64,000 nt of DNA from an uncultured Gammaproteobacteria bacterium (GTDB lineage Bacteria > Pseudomonadota > Gammaproteobacteria > GCA-001735895). The notes beneath the pieces were generated by a model that worked only from the letters and a program-made list of their open reading frames with translations, was not told the DNA's origin and searched no databases. The position numbers and the translations under genes were made by a program. Positions 1-8,301 of the stretch are shown here, in pieces; position 1 is the stretch's first letter; each line of letters starts with the position of its first letter. The stretch spans positions 1-64,000 of the forward strand of contig CAJXUC010000015.1 of assembly GCA_913061315.1 (NCBI GenBank), in the 5' to 3' direction.

Positions 1-35
1 AGTCGTCGGCAGCGTCAGATGTGTATAAGAGACAG
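1..35 (+). other. Illumina Nextera adapter at contig end (artefact)
   Basis: Bases 3 to 35 equal the Nextera Read 1 transposase adapter: TCGTCGGCAGCGTC followed by the mosaic end AGATGTGTATAAGAGACAG. The two bases before it would be the end of an index or flow-cell oligo. This is untrimmed library sequence, so genomic sequence starts at about base 36. Confidence 0.98.
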
Positions 36-257
36 TCACTGGATTTATTAATGACAAATACAAAACGATATTTTGATTATCAAATCAATTGATTGTTAGG
101 TCTGACACCCAAACCAACACTGTCAATCCTTGAACTCAGTCATTTAGCTCGGATAGTCATCACCATCCCCAGTCATAAAAGCTTCTTGTAAAATAATTGA
201 TTTGCAGGCATATTAAAGGTGGCCCTAATATAAAAAACATACCCAAATGTCTACTTG

Positions 258-1952
258 ATGAAATTATTCACTTTTTTCAAAAGCCAAATGAACCAGACTC
301 AATTACGAAATACACTCACCACAATTTCTCTCATTATTGTCTACCAAGCCCTGTGGTATGCCGCCTCAATATTTGAATATAAGCCCGGTGTCAGCTTATG
401 GTATGCACCCGCAGGTTTAACCGTGGCTATTTTAATACTTTGGAAGAAAGATGGTTTTTTAAAAGCATGGCTTTGCGTCGCTTGTGTTTCTGTTATTACT
501 CAGTTTGGTGACCATAGTATGGTCACCCTATTATTAATATCAATCTCAGCTGCATTAGCACATACAGTGCCTTATTGGTTATCTATCAATCTATTCCGAA
601 AAGTGAAAACTATCTTACAGAATAAACCTGAAGGTCCGCTTATATTACCCATAGCGTTTTGTGCGCTTCTACTATTAGGATCATTTTGGGCAGCATTGCT
701 GGGGCTCTTAAGCGAAGTCACTTTAGCCGGTATGAGTCTAACTATCGCTCAAAATATATGGCTAGGCTGGTGGATTGGCGACTATGTCGGTGTTGTTGTG
801 CTCAGCCCCTTTTTTATATTCCTGGGTTGTCAATACATTCATAAATTTATTGTTCCAGAAGACATCTTTTTACTCCATTATTCACAGTCTAAAAGCTGCC
901 TACCAAAGGGGAAAGGACAAACCATTGCTTGGCTTTTTATCATTTTTTCTCCCGCGGTAATAGCCATTGCTAGAGCACAATTAGATGCAAGAATACCAGA
1001 GATAATCGCTTATATTATATTGCTATTACCTATTGCCATGTTGTCAACAAGAGCAACTTGGGGGATCTTAGTATCAGCGGTTGCTATCTCATCAATTTCA
1101 ATTGTTTTTACAGTGACCTATTTTGGCATAATTGGTCAAGCTATTGCCTATCAAGCAACGTTAATTGCGACGGCTGTTACTTCGATATATTTTTATGACC
1201 TAGTTCAAAACTTCGAATTAAAAGCTCAAAAACTATTAGAAACAGAACGATCACTGAGTACCGCTAGCAGATTACTGACCTTAAATGAAATTGGCGCCAA
1301 CATAGCGCATGAGCTCCGTACCCCTTTACAGACGGCACTCAGTTCATCTCAACGCGTACGCAGACGACTCGATAAACTTGACGACGACTGGTCAATTGAG
1401 CTGGATGAATTGAATAATACTAAAGATGCAATTGATCAGATCAGTAATACAATTGAATCTGTTAGGGACCTAATCAAAATACCCAACCCAAAAGAGCTTG
1501 TTTGTTCGGTTAATGACACGCTAATGATTGTTTACAATCTGATCAAGTCAACAGCCAACCAGCAGGCGGTAAAAATAGACATACCCCGTGTGAAAGCACA
1601 GTATTTGGCTCGTATGGACTCTAGTGAATTAATTCAGATCTTGATGAATTTACTGACGAATGGCATTAGAAGTGTAGCTAAATCATCGGTAAAGGAAGTC
1701 ACGATTTCGTTCAATCAAGTGGATGATACGACCATGTTCCTTGAGATTACTGATAGCGGTAAAGGCATAGCTAGATCTAATATGAATAATCTATTCAAGC
1801 TGGGATATCCTCGATCCAATGAGGGCTTAGGTCTCGGCCTTTGGGTTAGCAAATCAATTGCACAAAGACGTAACGGTAATTTAGAGTACATCCACAATGA
1901 TGATAACTGGTGTTTTAGACTGACGCTTAATCGCATAGAGTGTCAAAAATGA
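258..1952 (+). CDS. MASE1-type membrane sensor histidine kinase
   Basis: Integral membrane histidine kinase. The N-terminal 300 or so residues form a series of hydrophobic segments with the VSLWYAPAGL signature of the MASE1 sensory domain. A HisKA domain follows with the phospho-acceptor H-box AHELRTPLQT (His near residue 351). The catalytic ATPase domain shows the N-box (LMNLLTNGIRS), DSGKGIA (G1) and GLGLGLW (G2). ATG at 258 is preferred to the TTG one codon earlier. It overlaps the next gene, a response regulator, by 4 bp, so the two should form one two-component pair. MASE1 ligands are generally unknown and nothing here identifies the signal. Confidence 0.93.
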   Translation: MKLFTFFKSQMNQTQLRNTLTTISLIIVYQALWYAASIFEYKPGVSLWYAPAGLTVAILILWKKDGFLKAWLCVACVSVITQFGDHSMVTLLLISISAALAHTVPYWLSINLFRKVKTILQNKPEGPLILPIAFCALLLLGSFWAALLGLLSEVTLAGMSLTIAQNIWLGWWIGDYVGVVVLSPFFIFLGCQYIHKFIVPEDIFLLHYSQSKSCLPKGKGQTIAWLFIIFSPAVIAIARAQLDARIPEIIAYIILLLPIAMLSTRATWGILVSAVAISSISIVFTVTYFGIIGQAIAYQATLIATAVTSIYFYDLVQNFELKAQKLLETERSLSTASRLLTLNEIGANIAHELRTPLQTALSSSQRVRRRLDKLDDDWSIELDELNNTKDAIDQISNTIESVRDLIKIPNPKELVCSVNDTLMIVYNLIKSTANQQAVKIDIPRVKAQYLARMDSSELIQILMNLLTNGIRSVAKSSVKEVTISFNQVDDTTMFLEITDSGKGIARSNMNNLFKLGYPRSNEGLGLGLWVSKSIAQRRNGNLEYIHNDDNWCFRLTLNRIECQK

Positions 1953-2494
1953 CAGCAGGCTTGGTATATACTGTTGATGATGATAAAGCCTTAAGGCGGG
2001 CACTGGCAGGACTGTTATCTGACGCCAACTTTGAAATTATAGAATGTGAAAGTGCCGAAGCTTTTTTGCAAACTAAAACTCGTTACGAACCCTCCTGCGT
2101 TTTGCTTGATGTTAAAATGGGGGGTATATCGGGCTTTGACCTGCAAGCGCAACTGTCCAAACGTGAATTTTCGCCCCCCATCATATTTTTAACCGGCAGT
2201 GCGAGCTTACCACAAGCCGTTAATGCCATGCGCTCTGGTGCTAGTCACTTTCTGACTAAACCCGTCAACGATCAGATACTAATCGACACAATCTCTGAGG
2301 CAATAGAGCAGTCTAATGACAATGCCTTATTCTTTAGCTTTTTACAAAAACTCACATCAACAGAACAAACAATAGCCAAGCTCGTTCGGCAGGGTTTACT
2401 CACCAAACAGATTGCTACACAGCTGAGTTTAAGTCTTAGAACAGTTGAATGGCACAGAAAAAATATTAGAGCAAAGGGTGGCTTACCGCAATAA
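1949..2494 (+). CDS. FixJ/NarL-type response regulator (REC + LuxR HTH)
   Basis: Receiver domain with the acidic pocket (DDD near residues 10-12), phospho-acceptor Asp54 in VLLDVKMGG, the Thr of FLTGSA (82) and Lys104 in FLTKP. A LuxR-type helix-turn-helix follows (LTKQIATQLSLSLRTVEWHRKN). ATG 1949 overlaps the kinase stop as ATGA, indicating translational coupling; a GTG 9 bp upstream is the alternative. The protein ends only about seven residues after the HTH recognition helix, shorter than most FixJ homologues, so the last HTH helix may be trimmed. It is the likely output partner of the kinase. Target genes are not evident. Confidence 0.92.
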   Translation: MTAGLVYTVDDDKALRRALAGLLSDANFEIIECESAEAFLQTKTRYEPSCVLLDVKMGGISGFDLQAQLSKREFSPPIIFLTGSASLPQAVNAMRSGASHFLTKPVNDQILIDTISEAIEQSNDNALFFSFLQKLTSTEQTIAKLVRQGLLTKQIATQLSLSLRTVEWHRKNIRAKGGLPQ

Positions 2495-3140
2495 GGCCTG
2501 TTGACCCTAACACGCCCTTTATTGCAATCAGCTCAGGTCTTTCTGTGCCCTGTCAATGAGTCAGGTCTTATCACGATGGACAAAGCCAGTGACATAAATT
2601 GACCCAAGTCAAGCAGTCCTTTAGATTGGATCGGTAGGTGGGCTGACAAACCTGAATAGTCTTTGCAAGGTAAAGTAACTTTTTAAAAAGCCAAAAATAG
2701 CGCCCAAAGGCGCTATTTTTTACCCCCAAAAACTCGAGTCAGTTTTCTATAGCCAGTTAAAAAAACCGGATCTTGTATATGAAAACTATTCAAAATCCAT
2801 CTACCCAATAGTTGAAACTGTAATATCTATTTGCTCCTAAACTACAATGCCATCGCCTTGGGTGTCAAATCCAATTTGCAGATTGGTGACCGTATCGATC
2901 AAGTCGACATTTAGGCATGAAACTGCGGCTTAACATGCCCATAGCAATACTCAAAAGAGAAAAATAATCTTACTCACCATCAGCAGCTGCGTAAATACTT
3001 GAAGGGTGCAAGTAGCTTGAGTAAGTCCCTTAATGGCTTGGTTGACACTTTTACAATAAAAATCCTTATTAAATGATTATAGAAAGTGTCAGACAAAGCT
3101 CTTATCTGTTTGAATTAAGGAACAGATTACATTCGCATCT
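2495..3140. other. Intergenic region with a possible gene-end remnant
   Basis: About 650 bp without a convincing gene, apart from the terminator at 2693-2721. On the minus strand, 2842-2931 reads as about 30 protein-like codons between stops (ending DTQGDGIVV). This could be the tail of a decayed gene, but I do not recognise the family. Confidence 0.35.
2693..2721 (+). terminator. Rho-independent terminator after the two-component pair
   Basis: A 12-bp perfect stem (AAAAATAGCGCC / GGCGCTATTTTT) with a CAAA loop and a continuing T run. It lies about 200 bp past the response regulator stop and can act in either direction because the arms carry A and T tracts. Confidence 0.85.
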
Positions 3141-4706
3141 TTAATTGACATAACGCCTACCGAGCCTAAACCCAATCAACAGCAACCAAACACTGATGAA
3201 TGGTAAGGGGTTGAATGCACCACTACCACCAGAAGACGCAGGAGTAGCATCGGCAGCGTTGGCAGCGGTAACTGAAGCCGCATCAGCGACAATATCGTCA
3301 AAACGAGCATGAGCCTTACCTGCAGCCATTCCTACACGGGTAAAAATATATGACTCAACTTCACCTGATGGAGCGTAGAGATTCCCTGTTGGTACATACG
3401 CACTGCCTTCTTCTTCAGTTACATAGGTTGCTAAATCAACAGTATGAACAAGAGTACCGTCCATTTTATAGGTCACAACCGTACCATCTTGCTCAATGAG
3501 TAATACATACGCTTGATCCAAGTTAATTTCTTTAATAGTTTCAAAGAAAATATCAGAACTTTTATCACCCGCCGCATCTTCGCTTCTCGCAGCACTAACC
3601 GTGGCCCGATTTACACCCTCTTTACGCTCAATAACAAAATAAGTCTCAATTGCCCCCTCGTAACCGTTCATCACATCACCATTTGCCGCATTATAAGTGT
3701 CATTTGAAAGGTGATGACCTAGAAGAGCTTGTATACGGGTTGTCGCATTTTGTGTACTAGAACTTAGTAACGTCACTGTTGCGCCAAAACTTGTCATTCT
3801 TTTTTGACGCGGAATTAGATTTACACTTTTAATTTCACTGACCTGATTGTGAACTTTCATTTCAAGATTTTGGTTAACTATCGTTGTAGAGTATTGATCA
3901 AAGTTCCAAATGGCCTGCGATAGGTTAGCGTCAGCAAAGTCATCAAGCAGGCCTGCTTCCGACGTTAAATTGTCCATATGTCCGCTAATTGTTGCCAAAG
4001 TTTTGTCATCAGCCACCACGTCCCCTAGGTCATTTGGTGTTGAATTAACACCACCAAATTTTAAAACTGTTCCGACGTTTCTCATTGATCGAGAAGTCGC
4101 CCCTAATCGATTTGGCCCATCAACAGGAATCGCTTCACCGTTATTAAAATTAAAGGTGAATGTTTTAGTTCCATCGTAGAAAATTGAAACCGGGTAGGTT
4201 GTATCAAGCGTGACGTCACCTAATTTACCAGTAACAACTGTCGATTTGGTAAAGTCAGTTGTCGTAGATGTGTAAATTTCGTACCAGGCTTCAGGACCAT
4301 TGCCCCTGTCACCGATAGCCAACCGCACAAAAACATCACCCAAAGCAGAGGTTGGTGCCGCATTATTGGCGTTGTAAAAAGTTCCACCTATGCTAAATAA
4401 AGCCTGTTGAGTACTGGAATTCCCCAATGAAACTTTGGTCAGGGTTAAGTCAGCCTGAATCAGATTAATGTCACCATTTTTGAGAACTCCGAAATTACCT
4501 CTAGCATTTTCTTTGTTCGCTTTTGCTTTTTGCGAAAAATTCAGTCTTTGGTTCGTGTCATCGATTAATATACTTTCCTCTGCACTCTTATATTTACTCA
4601 AACTAATGCCTTGAGAAAAATCTTCAAGAACCGCAGTTGTGGCAAAAACAGTGCTCGTGAACATAAGTCCGCTCAGGCACATCAATTTTAATAATTTAAT
4701 TTTCAT
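3141..4706 (-). CDS. Secreted or surface protein with GlyGly-CTERM-like tail
   Basis: Exported protein of unknown function. Starting at ATG 4706 gives a clean Sec signal peptide (MKIKLLKLMCLSGLMF, cleavage near TVFA-TT). A TTG 48 bp upstream would add a polar leader and is less likely. The body contains two beta-rich stretches each introduced by a DFxxxxLSxxxW/Y-like motif (EDFSQGISLSKY and DDFADANLSQAIW), suggesting two related jelly-roll or concanavalin-like modules. The C-terminus has SSGGSG, a hydrophobic segment (FISVWLLLIGF) and a basic end (RLGRRYVN), the pattern of GlyGly-CTERM sorting signals processed by rhombosortase. No rhombosortase gene is in the window. No catalytic motif is recognised. 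Confidence 0.8.
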   Translation of the reverse strand: MKIKLLKLMCLSGLMFTSTVFATTAVLEDFSQGISLSKYKSAEESILIDDTNQRLNFSQKAKANKENARGNFGVLKNGDINLIQADLTLTKVSLGNSSTQQALFSIGGTFYNANNAAPTSALGDVFVRLAIGDRGNGPEAWYEIYTSTTTDFTKSTVVTGKLGDVTLDTTYPVSIFYDGTKTFTFNFNNGEAIPVDGPNRLGATSRSMRNVGTVLKFGGVNSTPNDLGDVVADDKTLATISGHMDNLTSEAGLLDDFADANLSQAIWNFDQYSTTIVNQNLEMKVHNQVSEIKSVNLIPRQKRMTSFGATVTLLSSSTQNATTRIQALLGHHLSNDTYNAANGDVMNGYEGAIETYFVIERKEGVNRATVSAARSEDAAGDKSSDIFFETIKEINLDQAYVLLIEQDGTVVTYKMDGTLVHTVDLATYVTEEEGSAYVPTGNLYAPSGEVESYIFTRVGMAAGKAHARFDDIVADAASVTAANAADATPASSGGSGAFNPLPFISVWLLLIGFRLGRRYVN

Positions 4707-4754
4707 TACGTGACCATTTAAATTTTGATGAATAGATTTTAAGTGTTCATTCAA

Positions 4755-5337
4755 TAACTGGTGGGTGGTAATAAAAAAAACCCGTCATTGACTAAACACG
4801 ACCAAACTAATGCTCAATTAGATCATATAAGTTAAATTTAAAAACCCGTATTGATTACGGGGGTTCGTGAGGAAATTCAGTACGGGCTCTCACGACTGCT
4901 TTTCGAGCGTTCAAAGTCTTGGCAGAACTAGGCACTCTGTTCAGTTTAGCGTTTATGCACAACAATGGTGAAGGAACGGCTAAAGATTATAACGCGTTAG
5001 TAATAAACCTAGACAGACAGGGGGTGCCATTTAAAATTCTCAGGTCACTTAGAATAAATGCATTTGCCGTTTACGAATTACGAATTACGAATTACGAATT
5101 ACGAATCACCCTGACCTGCTCCATTAAATTAAACTTAACTTGAAGATTAAGTGTGGGCGCCAGATAGGTTATAGCAACATTTTCAGGATCGGCTATTCGT
5201 TGTAACAGTCCTGTAGTATTTGGTTAATACATAATCCAACAGTAGCTTTAAATCTTTTGTTGCCTTTATGTGAAATTTAACTGCCCGATGTATTATCTTA
5301 ATTATTAGTCATTCAAATGTTGCTAAAAAACCTATCG
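4755..5337. other. Intergenic region with Sel1-like remnant and hairpins
   Basis: About 580 bp. The plus-strand stretch 4919-4993 translates to AELGTLFSLAF then NNGEGTAKDYNA, which looks like one Sel1-type tetratricopeptide unit without flanking units, so probably a relic. Short inverted repeats (CCCGTA/TACGGG at 4845-4861; CGTGAG/CTCACG at 4866-4894) lie upstream of the surface protein gene. A heptamer array follows at 5071-5105. No intact gene is supported. Confidence 0.5.
5071..5105. repeat. Heptanucleotide tandem repeat (TTACGAA)x5
   Basis: Five perfect head-to-tail copies of TTACGAA. Because 7 is not a multiple of 3, translation yields the YELRITN repeat peptide often seen in spurious ORFs. 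Arrays like this are slippage-prone. Confidence 0.97.
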
Positions 5338-6159
5338 TTAGTCAAAAAGTGCCATAGGGCTTCCAACGTCAACAACCCCAATGGAACCGTGTGCTTTGTA
5401 GCCGAGTAGTTCCTGAATGCGCATGGGCATCGAGCGAACCTTGTCGATGGGCACAGTCAAAAAGGTATTTTCTTCAGTACGAAGCCAACCAACGACGTAA
5501 CCGACAAACATTCCGCGTCGACTTTCATCGGTCGTTTGGTTTGCACCCCCACCGTGAAGAGCAGAACCTAAATAAAATAAGGCTGAACCGGCTTTCATTT
5601 CGGCGCGGGCTATTTCTTCCGGCTTGGCTTTCCGGTTCTTTCGCCATTTATGACTTCCTGGCACCACCTGAGTAGCACCATTTGCCGTAGTAAAATCATT
5701 GAGGGCAAACATAGCCTCAATTTCTAACTGTGGTTTTGGTGAAGGTACTTCGATCCAAGCGTCCTCATCTCGATGGAGTTCTTGTGAGCTTTCCCCCGGG
5801 CCAATTTGTATTAACTGCCCAGTATTGAAAAGGTAGTCACGACAATTTGGCAGCAAAAAATGATCGGCTGTTTCACACAATTGCGCTAGTAACATGACAT
5901 CAAGAAAGGTGCTTGATTTCGCCGGTAAGCCATCAATACGAATGGTCGAAAGGCCATAGAAATCAATCATTTCTTCTTCTGTTGGGTTGCGCAGACCTGG
6001 ATTGACTTTTGAAACTGACTGATCGACCTCTAAATTGAGGCTAACTAACTGCTCAGATTTAAGAATATCCTCCACAATAACAGCGCCATCCCTCTCCAAG
6101 ATCTGGCAAAGAAGTTTAGATGATGCGGTGCTTTTTATATGTTCAATTCTTGGTGCCAT
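5338..6159 (-). CDS. PhyH-family Fe(II)/2-oxoglutarate dioxygenase
   Basis: 273-residue member of the phytanoyl-CoA dioxygenase fold. The iron-binding facial triad is visible as His129-x-Asp131 (ELHRDEDAW) and His202 (GSALHGGGANQT), with Arg214 or Arg215 (ESRRGMF) placed to bind 2-oxoglutarate. VVPGSHKW is the usual PhyH connecting motif. No signal peptide, so cytosolic. It stands alone between a surface protein and an RNase J gene, so its substrate cannot be inferred. It is the first of three PhyH-like oxygenases in the window. Confidence 0.9.
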   Translation of the reverse strand: MAPRIEHIKSTASSKLLCQILERDGAVIVEDILKSEQLVSLNLEVDQSVSKVNPGLRNPTEEEMIDFYGLSTIRIDGLPAKSSTFLDVMLLAQLCETADHFLLPNCRDYLFNTGQLIQIGPGESSQELHRDEDAWIEVPSPKPQLEIEAMFALNDFTTANGATQVVPGSHKWRKNRKAKPEEIARAEMKAGSALFYLGSALHGGGANQTTDESRRGMFVGYVVGWLRTEENTFLTVPIDKVRSMPMRIQELLGYKAHGSIGVVDVGSPMALFD

Positions 6160-6404
6160 GCAAACCCCATAAAAATAAATGCGCGAGCATAATAAAAGCT
6201 AAGTCCATTATTAGCTACTGCTTATTTAGTACGACATTTACAATGGTAACCGGCCGTTGAGAACAACCTTTTTAACAACACAGCAACATTCAGCTGTTTA
6301 TCTTAAAGTGGCAATGGCATCAGTTTCATACATTAATATTAATGCCAGTAATGGGATGATGATCGGTCTATGAGGGATTAAAAAAACGCTCAGAAAAAGA
6401 TTGG

Positions 6405-7763
6405 TTAAATGGCTATTCGAGGTGCGCTAATTAACTTGCGTCTAATTGAAAAACTTGGTGCAAGACTATATAGATCACCATTGAGTCCAACCAGTTGATA
6501 TTTGATTCCGGTTGCTTTTCCAATTTGTGAGCACGCTAATAAGTGTTTGGGTTCACCATGAACAGGAACGATACACTTCGGCTTTACCCAATTAAATAGT
6601 TGGGTCAAATCGCCTTCATTGGGATGACCCGAAGCATGAATGGTCTGTTCACAACTGGCTGATTCAACAACAGTTATTTCGCGTTCTTTCAACAGGTCAG
6701 TTAATCGTTTGACCGACTTTTCGTTACCGGGGATCACAATACTACTAAAAATAACGAGATCTTTTGCATCTAGGTCACAGTCTCTATGGGTATTTAATGC
6801 AAGCTTATAAAGGCCTGCTCGTGGCTCTCCTTGACTACCAGTTGCCACTATCAGGACTTCATGCTTTGGTAAATAGCCAATGTGTCGAAACGGAGTTATT
6901 TTTAACTCTTCTGGCCAAAAGCCTGTTCTTTTGGCAATGCTCACCATATTTTCAAGCGCTGGACCCAGTAAGCACAGATATCTATTACTGGCCTTCGCTA
7001 TCTTTGCGAGGGTAATCAAACGCCCTATGTTGCTGGCGAAACAAGTCACTACGACCCTGCCTTTTGCTTTGCTAATGAGTGTACCTAGGCCTTGTTCGCA
7101 ATCTTTTTCAGACAATGAATGACCCGCGCGGTTAGCATTAGTTGAGTCACACATCATGGCCGTAATATTTTTACTGGCCAGTTGCTTAAACAGTTTTTTG
7201 TTGAAGCCCTTCCCTACCACAGGATTAGCATCAATTTTCCAATCACCAGTGTGTAATACGCAAGCAACAGGGGTACTTATCAGGATGGCATTCGCATCAG
7301 GGATAGAATGTGTTGTTGGTATCCACTCTATTGTAAATGGACCAATGTCAATAATACTGCCTGTTTCGACTATTCGGATGGGTAATTCAACCGGAATTTC
7401 ACCTCGGTGGGCTTTACGCCTCAATACCTCAGCCGTAAATGCGGTGGTATATATAGGGCATTGCAATTGCTCCCATTGACTAACCACTGCCCCAAGGTGA
7501 TCTTCATGGGCATGCGTTAACACAATACCGCACAACCTATCACGTCGGTTGGCTATAAACGAAATATCGGCAGTCACCATGTTATGCCTAGTTACGGCAG
7601 GGGCTTCGTCTTGGTCTCGATCAAGCGGTACATTAAAAGTTACCCCACAATCAATCATCAGCCACTGGTTGTTATGCCCATAAAGGTTGACATTCATGCC
7701 GATTTCGCCGGTTCCACCTAAAGGCAAAAACCAGAGGTCTTTTTCTGTTGGGTTATGGTTCAA
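6405..7763 (-). CDS. RNase J-type metallo-beta-lactamase/beta-CASP ribonuclease
   Basis: N-terminal LPLGGTGEIGMN and the metal motif H84-A-H86-E-D88-H89 identify the RNase J branch of the beta-CASP nucleases. Later motifs include LHTGDWKID, MMCDSTNA, ATGSQGEP and the C-terminal HxSGHP / VPVHGEP pair. At 452 residues it ends shortly after the nuclease core and lacks the C-terminal domain of the about 550-residue RNase J enzymes. Expected activity is endo- and 5-prime-exoribonuclease on RNA. RNase J is common in Firmicutes and Alphaproteobacteria but patchy in Gammaproteobacteria. Confidence 0.88.
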   Translation of the reverse strand: MNHNPTEKDLWFLPLGGTGEIGMNVNLYGHNNQWLMIDCGVTFNVPLDRDQDEAPAVTRHNMVTADISFIANRRDRLCGIVLTHAHEDHLGAVVSQWEQLQCPIYTTAFTAEVLRRKAHRGEIPVELPIRIVETGSIIDIGPFTIEWIPTTHSIPDANAILISTPVACVLHTGDWKIDANPVVGKGFNKKLFKQLASKNITAMMCDSTNANRAGHSLSEKDCEQGLGTLISKAKGRVVVTCFASNIGRLITLAKIAKASNRYLCLLGPALENMVSIAKRTGFWPEELKITPFRHIGYLPKHEVLIVATGSQGEPRAGLYKLALNTHRDCDLDAKDLVIFSSIVIPGNEKSVKRLTDLLKEREITVVESASCEQTIHASGHPNEGDLTQLFNWVKPKCIVPVHGEPKHLLACSQIGKATGIKYQLVGLNGDLYSLAPSFSIRRKLISAPRIAI

Positions 7764-8043
7764 AGTGACTGCTCAAAATAAGATTATTGAATTATAGGTG
7801 ATTGCAATGTAAAGGTGTGCTTAAAAAATTTAATTAATTAATTACGCCTAGCTTGGATTTCTGCGTTGGACTCTTAGTGCTTCAGCTTAGGGCTGATTAT
7901 CCTTAATTTGTTGGGCCCAGTTGCCTATCCTTGTTCAACCTTCATCATTTGTCGGTTTATTAATTAACTCGGCCTGATCTTTATTGCGTTGTCCTGATCA
8001 CGGTGAATTGTCAAAAAACAATTAATCGTAAAATTCACACTAT

Positions 8044-8058
8044 TGCGAACGATTCTCA
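8044..8058 (+). promoter_or_regulatory. Candidate Fur box 1
   Basis: TGCGAACGATTCTCA is a 7-1-7 near-palindrome of the Fur type (TGATAATnATTATCA), keeping TG-GAA-TTC-CA symmetry. It lies about 245 bp upstream of the DUF2325 gene and 29 bp before a second box. Confidence 0.55.
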
Positions 8059-8086
8059 TTGACATCCCATTAGCTTCCGTATTTAA

Positions 8087-8101
8087 TGCGAATGATTCTT
8101 A
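8087..8101 (+). promoter_or_regulatory. Candidate Fur box 2
   Basis: TGCGAATGATTCTTA matches the Fur 7-1-7 pattern and shares TGCGAATGATT with the box at 18374 upstream of the HemS-like gene. Two tandem boxes ahead of the DUF2325 gene suggest iron-repressed transcription. Confidence 0.6.
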
Positions 8102-8217
8102 GTAATCATATAAACCAGGTTAAACCCGTCGCGTCAAAATATTCAAATCTAAGATGAATACGATTAAAAATGCACTATTAACGAATTAAATTAAATATCT
8201 AACCGAGTTCCAAATGT

Positions 8218-8263
8218 ATTGAGATTCGCCCAACTTGCCTCCACTCCGCGGGGGAGTCTCAAT
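8218..8263 (+). promoter_or_regulatory. Leader hairpin in front of DUF2325 gene
   Basis: ATTGAGATTC (8218-8227) pairs with GAGTCTCAAT (8254-8263): 9 Watson-Crick pairs plus one G-U in RNA, with a GC-rich 26-nt loop. It ends about 38 nt before the start codon and lacks a T-tract, so it is more likely a leader structure than a terminator. Confidence 0.5.
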
Positions 8264-8301
8264 ACTTCCAAATTTTGAAATAGTTCTCATTGGAGATAAT
8301 G

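Larger units (their letters stand above)
7764..8301. other. Regulatory intergenic region upstream of the DUF2325 gene
   Basis: About 540 bp between divergent genes with no coding signal I can support. It holds two Fur-like boxes (8044 and 8087) and a leader hairpin (8218-8263), all annotated separately. Confidence 0.6.

Noticed and set aside
5071..5105. CRISPR array
   Set aside because: The heptamer array has no spacers and no cas genes are in the window.
4919..5143. 74-codon ORF with YELRITN repeats
   Set aside because: The repeat peptide comes from the TTACGAA array; only a single Sel1-like unit is plausible, so this is not annotated as a gene.
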